This document shows positions 12,426 through 22,554 of a DNA stretch of 64,000 nucleotides, piece by piece. Origin of the DNA: Eulemur rufifrons. Taxonomy: Eukaryota; Chordata; Mammalia; Primates; Lemuridae. The notes beneath the pieces were generated by a model. The model had not been told where the DNA came from. It did no database searches and saw only the letters and a list, made by a program, of their open reading frames with translations. Position numbers and translations under genes: made by a program. How positions within the stretch are numbered: position 1 is the stretch's first letter; the number at the start of each line of letters is the position of its first letter. The stretch lies in contig NC_090997.1 of assembly GCF_041146395.1 (NCBI RefSeq), positions 31,971,501 through 32,035,500 of the forward strand. The letters run 5' to 3'.

Positions 12426-13374
12426 AAAATATATAATAATATATTGTATGTTCAAAATATGTATTTCTACCTGCAATCTCGTACTATATTATATCAGATT
12501 ATTTTAATTTGATCAATTTTTTTATTTTTATCAACACTTGAGCTTTGATATTATTTTCCTGTCCTAATTAACTATTATTTACCTTTATATCTTAATCTTT
12601 ACCAAAGTCCTGATTTTCTTATTTGTCTACTAAAGGAATATTAATTCTACTTTTTTGCAGTACCCTAAAATATATAATAGTTACAAGAATCACAGACAAG
12701 GTATTTAGGTATATCAAAGGTATATCAAAACTAAATCACTGAAGTTCATTCATAATGAGGAGGACTTAACACACATACACTAAAGTGTGTCAGTTATAAA
12801 TAATTTAAAGACTAAAAGGCTTGGTTCAAGAGAAGAAGATCAGTGAAGTCGGGAATTTATTTTATTATTATCATGACCATTGTTTCTGTTATAATCATTT
12901 TAGTTCTGCTTTTGTTTAGTGTCTGCCAGGAGCCAAGCAGAGGAAGTGCGGGTCTATTAAATATTTCAGCACCACAATACTTGAACAGCACCCTTGTGAG
13001 TCTTCTATCCACTCTGTGGCTTCTAGTTAAATTTATGCTTAACCTCTGGCACTTTTTACAGAGGGTCCTTTCAGTCAAAACCAAACAAATTATAGAAAAA
13101 CAGAAAGAAAAGTAATAAGAACATGTCCTAAATCAGTGTATAGTAGTCACAGTGATGTTTTTTTCCTGAAATGGAAAGTAAATTACATACTGAAAACATG
13201 AAGACCAGTATTCAGGCACTGAAGATAGGTAGGTAAATAAGTTCCTTCATCTTTAAATATAATTATGATCCGAGAAGCATTGAGTATGAGAAAATGCTCT
13301 AATATTAGATCACTATCCATTTTTAAAAATGCATTTGAGGCAGATAATTAGATAAAATGTTTTAGACACATTAC

Positions 13375-13507
13375 CTTGTTGGAACTCTGAAGTCTACATT
13401 ATTTCCCAATTTGTAAGCCACTTGTAATGCAGTTGATCCCACAACTCTCTGGATAGCTCTTCTAGATGCTGCTTTATCTACCTGGAACTGAGAAATCAGG
13501 TCAAACC
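13375..13507 (-). CDS. COL9A1: COL9A1 exon 4: NC4 domain (residues 56-100)
   Basis: The exon is 133 nt: two bases completing Gly56, 43 codons, and two bases of Arg100. The peptide starts [11 protein letters not shown] and runs through [10 protein letters not shown] to NNVDFRVPT. This is the first part of the thrombospondin N-terminal-like/laminin-G fold that makes up NC4. NC4 is a basic globular domain projecting from the cartilage fibril surface. The acceptor is CTATAG and the donor is AAG followed by GTAATG. Only 133 nt of intron separate it from exon 3, while the intron to exon 5 is about 5 kb. Confidence 0.95.
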
Positions 13508-13640
13508 CTATAGAAAGGGAATACAAAATGAAAAGTCCAAAATGAAATTGGTTTTATTCCTTTCCACAACTGTCCCACATAAAAGAATATATCAGGTTTA
13601 CAGAAAGCATGCATTTTCAATGTGATACATTGCTACTTGC
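13508..13640 (-). other. COL9A1: COL9A1 intron 3, a GC-AG intron
   Basis: A 133-nt intron. On the minus strand it starts GCAAGT after exon-terminal CCAG, and ends CTATAG. The extended donor CAG|GCAAGT fits the strict consensus known for GC donors. Both flanking exons match COL9A1 protein exactly at the join (L-P-G-F-D), which fixes the cut. Confidence 0.9.
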
Positions 13641-13718
13641 CTGGTAAGTCATCTTGGCCAATTCTGATCTTTGGACAGAGTTCATTTCCACCGTTAGAAT
13701 CTGAATTGACAGGGAATC
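13641..13718 (-). CDS. COL9A1: COL9A1 exon 3: start of NC4 domain (residues 30-56)
   Basis: The exon is 78 nt: two bases completing Arg30, 25 codons and one base of Gly56. The peptide begins FPVNS and contains NELCPKIRIGQDDLP, nearly identical to human COL9A1 as I remember it. Cys44 lies here. In human its disulfide partner (Cys242) is in the following exon 6, which lies outside this window. The acceptor is a TTTTACAG tract. The donor is CAG followed by GCAAGT, a GC rather than GT donor. No in-frame GT alternative is close by, and exon 4 joins in phase only with this cut. Confidence 0.94.
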
Positions 13719-14903
13719 CTGTAAAAGACCAGGGTGGAACAATAATAATAACTTAGCAACTATTTAAAATACAATATTATATCAGCTCCTTTATAAGTAG
13801 TGTATTTGGCTTTAACTCTATCCCTCTACAATTATAATTCTTTCACCTTCCACTCATCCTGGAAGGGATACAAGGCACAAGGTTGCTTTAATAATTTGTG
13901 CTGGTAAAATGTTCCTTTTGGAGAGGTTAGGAATTTGTTCTTTTTGGAACCAAAAATGCATAATGTCCTGAATTGCACAGGGTCAGAAGCCTGTTTGGAA
14001 AACTTCTGGTGGTTTGGGCTAGAAAATTATTCCTTAAAAACCATAAATTTTAGAATTTCAATGACTATCCAGAGCCAGCCTTGAGGCAGTTCTAGAGAGT
14101 AGAATTTTTAGGAATTTTTGTCAACTAGAGGAGAGAAATGGGGAAGTCTTGGGATTCATTAATCCTAAATAGAATATAGAGCATAAATTTGATTTCAAAA
14201 ACTCATTCTAAGAGATCAAGTAAAGGTCCCAACTAGATTATTGCTAGCATCCTAGAATTGGTAAAAGTAACAAGATGAAGAAAATCATCACAAGAAGGAT
14301 TAAACCCTCAATTTGATGAGAAATCCTAGATTAGAATTGGGTTCTCCTTGCACAAGTGGGAAGTTGCAGGGAGGAAGACATTTTTCACCACCACATTAGG
14401 CTTCTTGTCACTGTCCAACCTCAGTGCCTTGCTAAGATTCATCTGACAACAGAGACTTCCGAAAGTTCAGAAAAAGCATTACCCAGTTACAAAGCTTTGG
14501 CCTAGTCATCACGGTACATCAAAAATACTCTTTACACCTCCCTGGCCCCAGATTATCGAGGTCCGCCCATCCATCCATCCATCCATCGATCTACTAATTC
14601 ATTCCTCCATATAGTCACCCAAACTTTACCAATCTCCTTCTGAACCAGGCACTGCACTAGACACTGGAGCAGACAGATGGGCCTTCTTGCCAACTGGGAT
14701 CACTGCCAGGACTTACTGTCCATACCCAGCATCGACCACAAAAAAACAGGCACTAGAGTATCTCCGTGGCCCGAAGCAGGATGGAAGAGACTGAGGGTAT
14801 GAAGGATCGTGGATGCCTCACTCAGTCTGCACCTAGCCCCAGCCCTGCCCAGTCCTTTCTGGAAACAAGTGATATTTCAAAATCTAAAAACTATGGCCCT
14901 TAC
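13719..14903 (-). other. COL9A1: COL9A1 intron 2
   Basis: A 1,185-nt intron, donor GTAAGG and acceptor TTTTACAG. It contains a (CCAT)5 microsatellite at 14567-14586; otherwise I see no repeat or coding signal. Confidence 0.9.
14567..14586. repeat. (CCAT)5 microsatellite
   Basis: Five perfect CCAT units inside COL9A1 intron 2, followed by degenerate units. Confidence 0.95.
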
Positions 14904-14977
14904 TTGGGTGACGCTTGATAGCCGCAGATGCCCAGGGTCCCACGAAACTGCATACAGAGAAGAAAACTGGAATTTTC
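14904..14977 (-). CDS. COL9A1: COL9A1 exon 2: signal peptide core and N-terminus of mature chain (residues 5-30)
   Basis: The exon is 74 nt: one base completing Trp5, 24 codons, and one base of Arg30. The acceptor is a CTACCTTCAG tract and the donor is GTAAGG. It encodes a hydrophobic stretch with key residues IPVFF, VCSFV, PWASAA, then a basic IKRHP segment. This is the signal peptide of the alpha-1(IX) chain, with the expected cleavage after Ala23 by comparison with human. The signal peptide is thus split over exons 1 and 2. The chain is secreted through the ER and assembles with alpha-2 and alpha-3 into the IX heterotrimer. Reading frame and phase join correctly to both neighbouring exons. 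Confidence 0.93.
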
Positions 14978-15462
14978 CTGAAGGTAGAAAGAAGAAAAAT
15001 GACTCAAAAAGGAGTCTCTCCAGAAGAGGACTACTTTCATATTTTCAAACCTGGTAAACCTAATTAATGTAGGTGATCAAATACCAATATGGTTTATTTT
15101 TTTATTTTGACTTTGAAACTTTACTGAGAAATGTAATAAATTCATATGTGTCCAGCACTCACTGTCCTTGTTTTATCAACCTCATCTTCTCGGCGTCTAC
15201 CTGTCTCACTATTTCTATACTTATTTCCTTGTCTTTTCTTTTATGTTTGATTTTCTGCCTCTCTTTCTGCAGCTGTCTCTTTCTCTCTTTTTCTCTCTCT
15301 TCTGTCTTCAGTGATTACTCTCATCTTGCTCTTTCATCTGTCTGTCTCTCACCTTGCCTCTGATTTCTCCTCATCCTACTGCTGCTGCAAAAACACAGAC
15401 CCTTGGTCCTGAGCGCCCCCAGCCCAGACTCCCCACAGCTCTTCAAAGTGTCACGGTCTTAC
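14978..15462 (-). other. COL9A1: COL9A1 intron 1
   Basis: A 485-nt intron, donor GTAAGA and acceptor CTACCTTCAG. The plus strand between about 15225 and 15380 is a long C/T-rich tract (purine-rich on the gene's strand). Confidence 0.88.
15225..15380. repeat. C/T-rich low-complexity tract
   Basis: Repeated TTTCTC/CTCTCT/GTCTGTCT motifs on the plus strand, so a GA-rich stretch in the COL9A1 transcript within intron 1. Confidence 0.7.
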
Positions 15463-15476
15463 CAGAAGTTCTTCAT
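15463..15476 (-). CDS. COL9A1: COL9A1 exon 1 (coding part): start codon and residues 1-4, first two bases of codon 5
   Basis: Type IX collagen alpha-1 is a cartilage and vitreous FACIT collagen that decorates type II collagen fibrils. This exon codes for only M-K-N-F and two bases of a Trp codon. The intron starts GTAAGA. The remaining G of Trp comes from exon 2, giving M-K-N-F-W followed by K-I-P-V-F-F, which matches the human start (M-K-T-C-W-K-I-P, from memory). The start is chosen by this match and by an A at -3 of the ATG. The exon is too short to be found as an open frame and was located by working back from exon 3. The transcription start is not visible; the 5' UTR extends upstream from 15477. 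Confidence 0.88.
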
Positions 15477-15842
15477 TTTCCTGGTTGGTTTTCTTTGGTT
15501 GCCACAGTCCCTGTGAAGAAGGGGTTGGAGGGGAGTCACTGCTCCCCCGAGACCCCTTCCCTGTCACCTTAGGACTGTGAGTTCTGGGCCCAGTCTTGGT
15601 GCCTCCTGCCCCTGTGAGGGCTAAAAGCAAAGGGAGAGAACCAGAGGTATCTGGTGACACTTTAAACTGAAGCAGAGGAAAGGGGTGGGAAGAGGCGGCC
15701 CCGTAAGTCCAGGCCTAGCCAGGGGTGTGTCCTCAAAGCTAACAAGGTTGCACTGAAGGAGGGATTAACAGGGGAAAGTTTGCTGAAAAGAAAAAATATA
15801 AAATTAGGATGTGGGGAAATTCAACAGAAAGATCCAGGCAAG
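15477..15842 (-). promoter_or_regulatory. COL9A1: COL9A1 5' UTR and proximal promoter region (inferred)
   Basis: Inferred from position directly upstream of the start codon. The segment is richer in G+C than its surroundings. On the minus strand there is CCAAAGAAAACC 15 bases before the ATG, a CTTTGCTTTTAG block near 15620, and no clear canonical TATA box. A polypyrimidine-CAG sequence ending at 15511 looks like a splice acceptor. The true transcription start cannot be read from sequence alone. Confidence 0.5.
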
Positions 15843-15964
15843 CTGCTATAGGAACACAGTGGCAGCTTTGAGAACTGCCATAGGAACACAGTGGCAGCTT
15901 TGAGAACTGCCATAGGAACACAGTGGCAGCTTTGAGAACTGCTATAGGAATACAGTGGAAGCCC
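15843..15964. repeat. 32-bp minisatellite, about 3.8 copies
   Basis: Units start at 15843, 15875, 15907 and 15939 (exact 32-base period) and contain CTGCCATAGGAACACAGTGG then CAGCTTTGAGAA. The middle copies are virtually identical; the last is truncated and diverged. It lies 367-488 bases upstream of the COL9A1 start codon. Each of the first three units carries CTTTGAG (CTCAAAG on the gene's strand). Confidence 0.95.
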
Positions 15965-15999
15965 TTGGGTGCTGAGGTTGCAGTAAAGAGGTGCCCCTG

Positions 16000-16165
16000 G
16001 AAGGCAGAGGTGTGAGAACGCATGGTGAGCCTTTGAATCCTCATTTGTTCTGACGCTTACTAGTTGTATGTCCTTGGGCAAGTTTGTTAACCTTTCTGTC
16101 ACTCAGTTCTCCTAACTGTAAAATGGGTTGAAAATACATAAAAACAATTGTTTTGAGAATTCATC
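16000..16165 (+). repeat. MIR SINE
   Basis: GCTTACTAGTTGTATGTCC, TTGGGCAAGTTTGTTAACC, CAGTTCTCCTAACTGTAAAA follow the MIR consensus. Confidence 0.75.
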
Positions 16166-16179
16166 ATAGCCAACACTTC

Positions 16180-16370
16180 ATTTTGTGCCTCCGTCTATTG
16201 AATATGTTCGAAGCCTAATGACATTTAATTCTCACAACAACATTGCAAGGTAAGACTCAAATTTCTTATTCTCTAGATGAGAAAATTGAGGCACAGAAAA
16301 TGAAGTCATTTGTTCAAAGTTGCATGACTATTATTCAATACGTGTTAGCTCTCTCTACTTCATGGCTAGA
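16180..16370 (-). repeat. MIR-type SINE, reverse
   Basis: TTAATTCTCACAACAACATT, AGATGAGAAAATTGAGGCAC and CATTTGTTCAAAGTTGCATG are the reverse-MIR landmarks. It lies head-to-tail against the neighbouring forward MIR. Confidence 0.65.
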
Positions 16371-18167
16371 AATCTTGATAAAAATGTAACATCAAGTACC
16401 CTAGTTGTTGTTTCTCCTTAAACTTTGAGGTTACAATATAGTCTACTAAACTCTGGTAATCTCAGAGCTGTACTATACCTGGAAATAAGCAACATATTAT
16501 TCTCCATTAACAAGTTGAGAGCAAGTTACAAGGTGCACCTACTTGGAGAGATACATTTTATTAGCACCACTATTAGACAAGCCACACCCTCTCCCTCTCC
16601 CCAGAACCTGAGCACCTCAAAAAAAGGCCCAAGAGACCCCATAGCTCCCATCCCACCCACTCAGCATGGCCTACTCTGGCCCTATCTTGGGAGACGTGAG
16701 TGTCTAGTTCAAAAACAGATTCTCAGGGTCAGAAGATCCAATGATCTCAATAAGTCATGGTGTTGAGTGCAAAGTGGTTTTGAGGTGGCTTTGCTCCTTT
16801 GAAATTTCTTTTAGTTTTTTAATTGATTTATTTTTTTATTTAATTATGAAACAACAGCATTGCTTTTTATTTTTTATTTGTTTATATCTCTTCAAAAAAG
16901 TCCTTTTGTCTTCTGCCTCCCCTAGCTCACTCATAAACAGTGAACTAAGCAAACTTTAATATCCATGTGCTTCTCCATTTGTTTTCCAATCATAACACAC
17001 CTGTCAGAGTCCTGTCTCCCCCTCACAGAGGGACATCCTTGTCCTTGTGCTGTTTGGGGCTTTCCACAAGGCCCTGTCATTCACCTTCTGCCTATCAAAA
17101 TTCTCGTTCCCTAGGGAAACCATCCAGGCTCTGCGACAGAACTACAAATGGCCAGAGCCTAGCTTATTTGTTTAGGTCAGCCAGGGCTTATGGGAAAGAA
17201 GCAGACTATTAACCTCAGAGGAGAAATGGTGTAGCTGTTGTCGGCTGAGGACCCTCCTGACATCTTGAAATCACACAAGGTAAGCCAGCCCTTGATCCAC
17301 AGGGAAAAAGGCAATTTCCAAAGGGACTTTCCATCAAAGTTCTTTATTTGCAATACAGATGCTCTTATATTACTTACTCTGGTGAGAAAGAAGAGGGGCA
17401 GATTTTTCTATAGAATGAAGTGTTTTAGAAATCCTTTCATTAAGTGTTTTAGAGATCTCGCCTCTGTGTTTTCCCCTCCTCCTCCCACTTTAAAGAATCC
17501 TCTTCAACCAGAATCTGAAACAGAGTGAATGACCTTTTAATAAAAAATAAAAGAATAAAGAGGAAATAGGTTTTCTCGTAAGTGGTTTGGCCTCTTTCTA
17601 ACTTGGCAGTTTTATTTAAGATGGTGATGAGCAAGCCACAGCTCTATTAAAGAAAGATTGTAAATCCAGAGAAAACAAAGACACATACAATCTTTAAGGA
17701 CACTTTTTTCTCCTCCTTCCACTCCCATTTTCTATTAATCATGTTTCCTAACATGACATTTGAGTCTCACAGACAACAGTACAAACCCCACCCTATACTG
17801 GTCTGGGTCAGTTTGCACCTCAAAGTCACAGACACATGAGCTTTTGCACCATTAAGACTGTTCCCTACCTTTACCTAGCAGCTCTGCTCTGAAAAACCAT
17901 GGGGAAATGAAATCTGGTCAATCACGTCAGATTGCAAATGCACTGACAGCTTGATGTTTAAAATGATTCATTTTAAAAATGGAAGCATTTTATACAGAAT
18001 AATTATACTTTCCCTCCTCTTTACTCCCCCTTACCCCACCAGACACACTTTGTTCTACAGAATATACACGCACATTAATCTTCCCCTTTTCATAAATCAA
18101 GAATTTTATTTATTTACTGCTTAAATTAGGGAACATCATCACAAATGATGCTCTACTTTCTTTCATT
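16371..18167. other. Intergenic, no feature recognised
   Basis: Mostly unique-looking sequence upstream of COL9A1. Open frames of 60-113 codons here have no recognisable domains and no splice or promoter context that would support a gene. Confidence 0.5.
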
Positions 18168-18530
18168 TGTTTATTCAATCATTAATTGAATAACTATATA
18201 CCATAATGTATGTACCAAGTATGTGCCAGGTGTTGAAGAGACAAAAATTGTGAAAAAAACACAACTTAGCCCTGAGAAAGTTCACAGTCCAGTGGGGAGG
18301 TCCACTATGAAAATGACTGCAATACAGAGAGTAAAAAAGGCTGTAGCATCACTGAGAATATGTATGAGCACAGTTCAAGGGCATCAGGAAATTTTTCATA
18401 AAAGATGAAATCTTAAAGGATGAATAGAAGCCTGCCAAGGGAACAAGTGGGTGCAGAACATTTTAGGCAGAGAAAATAGCAAATACCATGACCAAACGGT
18501 AGAAGAGAACATCTGGGGAACCACAAGTTT
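18168..18530 (-). repeat. L2 LINE, reverse (3' end first)
   Basis: Starts with the reversed L2 terminus (TTTGTTTATTCAATCATT, GTATGTGCCAGGTG), then AGTTCACAGTCCAGTGGGGA and further L2 body such as GAACATTTTAGGCAGAG. Confidence 0.65.
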
Positions 18531-18544
18531 AGTTGAGGAATTCT

Positions 18545-19130
18545 TTCATTTGGTAAATGTCTATTGGTATCTCTTCTACCATGACCTCTGAACTGGTCTC
18601 AGCACTAGAGATACAGCAGAGAAAGACCAGGTCCCTGCTCCCATGGAGCTTACACACTGGTGGGGAGACAGATAATAAACACACTTACAAAAATAAAGAA
18701 GATAATTTCAGTTAGAGCTATTATGGAAAATATAGAAGAGGGCAATGCATGCTAGAGAAAGTCTGTGCTAGGTTTAGAGGTTGATCTAGATTGAAGGGTC
18801 AGGGAAGGTTGCTCTGAAGTGGTGAGTTTTAACACAGACCAGATGAGAATGAAGAGGTAATACTCGATAGGGTTGATCGGAAAAGGGTTGGGGGAGCAAG
18901 GAGAACTACCTGGTTTTGAGCTTGAGCAATTGAGTAGATGGTGATATCATTTTCTGAATGACAAGTAGGAGGACCAGGGAGGAGGAGCTAGGTAAGGGTT
19001 CTTGAACGACACTGAAAGAGTTTAGACTTTATTCTGGCTGTCATCTGAACTGGAGAAGAGTTTAAGGCCAAGAATGACTTTTTTAGATGTGTCTTTAAAA
19101 AGATGGTTCTGGTGCTGCTTAAAGGATTGA
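18545..19130 (-). repeat. Second L2 LINE, reverse, directly after the first
   Basis: A new reversed L2 3' end begins (TTCATTTGGTAAATGTCTATT, CCATGGAGCTTACACACTGG, GGGGAGACAGATAATAAACA) and runs further into L2 than the preceding copy, to TTTAAAAAGATGGTTCTGG near 19100. Confidence 0.7.
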
Positions 19131-20235
19131 TTGAATGAATTTGATCAATAGGCGTACATGCACACAACTGAAACAAAAGATTCAGAAAGCAATACTTACC
19201 CATGTAAATGTGATGTAGTCTATTTTCTGTCTTATTCTATTTCATTTTTTAGTGATGATGACCAGCTCAATAAATTGATTTCAGGACCAGCTTCTGGGTT
19301 GCTACCCACGGTTTAGAATACATTGGATTAGAATACAGTAGACACTAGAACTGCCAAGAGATACCTTTCCTCTTGTTTCCTGGTATGGAGCATAATCGTT
19401 GGGATGCCTTGCTTAGTTTTAACACAACTATGTATCTTTGAAAACATTCTTTTGAAGTGAAGTAGCTGTAAACTGATAACTTTAAAGATGCCATGACCCC
19501 CATTTTAATTACTTTATAGATTAAAATAAAGAAGAGGCATTTTTTTAAACTAGCTTCCTAATGGTATCTAGTTTTAAGCTTTATTCCATCTATCTTTCCT
19601 TTAAAAATAAAAGACCCAAAATGCCTAGTGGCACATAACAGTTGTATGAGGATGCTGCAAATTAGCCACAGCTAGAGCCTGAAATTTATCATAGAAATCT
19701 CTGGCTGAGAGGCTGATTAACAATCAGAGTTGCTAAAACTAGGACTCCCACAGTTTTACATTGGGTTCAGTTTTACTGGAAAGAAATTTAACCATAATCA
19801 AAGCTCTATTTTTAATCTGCTTATTTTGGTCCTATACTTGTAATTGTAGCCTAATCATCTATAGCAAGCAAATAGAGTCCCACGGTGACAGCCATTTCTC
19901 TCTGAAATCACTCACAAATAAATGTGTTCTCACCATGGAACATTAATACAAAAACATATTATTTAGCATAAACTTCCCCGACCCCCAAGCTTTTCAGCAT
20001 TTCAGCAACTTTTGCTTCTTCTAAAATATAAGCATTTCCATTTTCCCATAGAAGAGAAAAATCAATTCCCCTGCATAGCACACGTGCTTCCAGGAGCTGT
20101 TGCTACATTTGCTGCCTTGTGGGTCCTCAAGTCTATAGCAGCTGATTCATGTCCTAAGCCTCTCTTGCTCCCTTCAATAAACCACACACAGCCGCCCACC
20201 AGCATGTTTCTCTACATGCTGTAAAGCCTGCTTTT
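19131..20235. other. Intergenic, no feature recognised
   Basis: A/T-rich sequence without repeats or genes that I can name. Confidence 0.45.
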
Positions 20236-20400
20236 CTAACAGTGGCTATCAAAGCTGTACCAGAATCACCTGGATAGCTTGTTAAACCCATATCACTGGG
20301 ATCCAGTAGTTTCTGATTCAGGAGATTTAAAATGGGCCCGAGAATTTGCATTTCTAACAAGCTCCCAGGTGATGCAGGTGCTGCTCATACAGGTCATATT
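20236..20400 (+). mobile_element. MER5A-like hAT-Charlie element
   Basis: CCAGAATCACCTGGATAGCT, CATTTCTAACAAGCTCCCAG, GTGATGCAGGTGCTGCTC are hallmark MER5 phrases. Non-coding DNA transposon relic. Confidence 0.85.
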
Positions 20401-21164
20401 TCCAATCCCATTGGGCTACCTCTCCTTTGTTACAAGTGGTTATTGACTTGCAAACTCTAAGTGTACAATAAGTATTTGCTAAATAAAATTTTTAAATAAT
20501 TGTCAGTTGTACCCACAAGATCTACTGAGAGCTTTTGAGGCTGTGAAAAAAAAGTACTAATTTCCTTACTGGAACATCAATTAAGGAAATGTACTTGGCA
20601 GAATGAAGTACAGAAACCTAAGCCTTCTCTTCCACACTATTATTACTCATCAGCCTAATAATAATAATAAAGTATAATCCTATATTGCGTGTTAACCTTT
20701 ATCAAGAAAATATAGACAGGTCCTTGATTCTGAAATTCCTCTTTCTCTTTTATGAAAGAAACCTTAAATACGCCCTTTTGTTATGTTGCATGCTATGAAA
20801 TTTTATATGCATTCACTAGCTTTCACATGCTGGGAAAACATTTTCTCTGCACTAGGTGGCAATGTAATCCTGAAATTTGAAACCTAAGCTAAGGAATCAA
20901 AGACTGAAATTTGATTTCCAGTCTTCAAGTAGGTAACTTTGATTTTATGCAAATATTCCATTCTTGGTTATTTTTCATATGTATTTGGAATTGCTCTCAG
21001 AATAAATGTGCGAATACAATGCACCCTGATTATTCATGAAAACCTATTGAAGGAGAAAGACACTAAATGAAAAATTAAAATTAACTCTGCCCTGATAGGT
21101 GAGTCACCCACCCTGCGCTCACTAACCGCCACCAGACTTGTAACTAAACAGAGCCACACCTAAG
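20401..21164. other. Intergenic, no feature recognised
   Basis: Unique-looking A/T-rich sequence. A short (TAA)n run occurs near 20658. Confidence 0.4.
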
Positions 21165-21378
21165 GTTAAGAGTGTAGGCTCTAGAGCCAGATTGCTTAGT
21201 TTCAAATCTCAGCTCCACCACTTTCTAGCTGGAAGACTGTAGAGATAATTAACCTCTCTGCCTCAACTTCCTTGTCCATAAAAATAAATAATAAAAGCAC
21301 CCAGCTTATAAGCATACTATAAGGATTACTCTCAACCTTAAAATACTACCTGACATTCAATAAATTTTAGCCATGATT
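21165..21378 (+). repeat. MIR SINE
   Basis: GGTTAAGAGTGTAGGCTCTA, CAAATCTCAGCTCCACCACT, CTGCCTCAACTTCCTTGTCC and a tail ending CATTCAATAAATTTTAGCC fit MIR over most of its length. Confidence 0.85.
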
Positions 21379-21539
21379 TTTCTTATAACTTGTTCTTCAC
21401 TACTTTCTTCTACTCACTCCCAGTCTGCTCCAATAAATGGTGGTTCATTTAGATCTCCTTAGAAAAGATGAATGTGGCTGTGCTAGATGCAAAAAACTAA
21501 CCTAGACAATATACAGCTGTCATAGAGCAAATTGCCTGG

Positions 21540-22060
21540 CTGCCTGATACCACAAAGAAGCCAATACTATGGCACCAGTAATTGAGAAAAGAAAGGCTTT
21601 ACTGCAAAAGTGACCAGCAAGGAGACAGGAGGCGGGCTTAAATCTGTCTCTTTGATATGGGGTCTGGGGCAAGTTAATGGGCTCTAGGGCAAGCGAAAGG
21701 ATTTAGGAATATCAGTTTGGCATGGTCTGATTGGAGGGCTTCAAATTGACCATTTATGGTCACATAAATGATGAGTCAGATTTTAGCTCTAGATCCTCCA
21801 GGCCAATGGACACCTCACTCCTGAAAGAGTTCCCATGTTCAGGTTCCAGTCATGTCCCAGTTTTCTTGGTTAAGAGGGGAAGAATTGTTAGTTCCAGGTA
21901 TTGTTAGAGGTCAAAGCTTTTTCTATTGCACATGCCTAGGCTACATGACTTGTAGTTATGGGCTTTGTTATACCTACGAAGTAAGTCAACATTTTGTTAT
22001 CAACAGAGTAGGCCCAGTTTGGGTTGGACCCACCGTTACACAACTATTAAAAAAAAAACC
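21540..22060 (-). mobile_element. Possible retroviral LTR, reverse
   Basis: The segment has a long-terminal-repeat look on the minus strand: complement of AGAAAGGCTTTACTGCAAAAG near one end, with GGAGACAGGAGGCGGGC next to it. I cannot assign a family and see no internal coding region. It may be unrelated unique DNA. Confidence 0.3.
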
Positions 22061-22229
22061 CACCTGTAGATATCAAGGTAAACCAATTGAAAGCCCCCTC
22101 CTCCCTTCCATACCCACATCTTTGTTCGCTACACTTTTATGATTCTTCTTCCTATAAAACTGCCCTTATAAGTCCTTCAAGCTCACCTCATCATCAATAA
22201 TACATTCCCTTTCATAATGCTCTGTAGTG

Positions 22230-22420
22230 TTTCAAGAATATAATCTCATAATCATCATAATCTCATTTGTACCTCACAAGAATCCAGCAAGACAAGTGTG
22301 ACTGTCCTGTTTTCCTGGTAAAGAAACTTAGGTGAAGAGACCTACATGAGTTCATGATTTCTTGGTGACAGAAGAGATACTCAGTCTACTCACTGAGTTC
22401 TGAACAGATACAAAGAAAAG
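22230..22420 (-). repeat. MIR-type SINE, reverse
   Basis: TACCTCACAAGAATCCAGCA, GTAAAGAAACTTAGGTGAAG and TCATGATTTCTTGGTGACAG resemble reverse MIR. Confidence 0.5.
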
Positions 22421-22554
22421 GCAACTCCAAAAATCACTGGAGAACCAGTGAAACAGCTGCTTACAGAACACTTTGCATACACCATGACCAGTGCCTACTG
22501 ATGAGTCCTTTTATTAAGAAACTGTTGCAACTTTGTTTTAAATATATATACATA

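Larger units (their letters stand above)
8360..13374 (-). other. COL9A1: COL9A1 intron 4
   Basis: A complete intron of 5,015 nt, donor GTAATG at 13374 and acceptor ATACTTAG ending at 8360. It contains an Alu fragment, a 92-bp tandem duplication, two MIR copies and a short poly-A (listed separately). The remainder, including 9200-10350, 10550-11500 and 12430-13370, is A/T-rich with no coding potential that I can support. The 90-codon hydrophobic open frame near 12843 looks spurious. Confidence 0.9.

Noticed and set aside
12843..13115. Hydrophobic 90-codon open frame that could suggest a membrane peptide
   Set aside because: It lies inside COL9A1 intron 4, is A/T-driven, overlaps an equally long frame on the other strand, and has no homology that I recognise.
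15451..15660. Minus-strand open frame overlapping the COL9A1 start codon
   Set aside because: It is in a different frame from COL9A1. It could at most be an upstream ORF if transcription starts beyond 15660, and there is no sign of that.
15739..16102. Two overlapping minus-strand open frames with repeated FLWQFSKLPLC-like residues
   Set aside because: The peptide repetition is only the 32-bp minisatellite read in two frames; no gene context.
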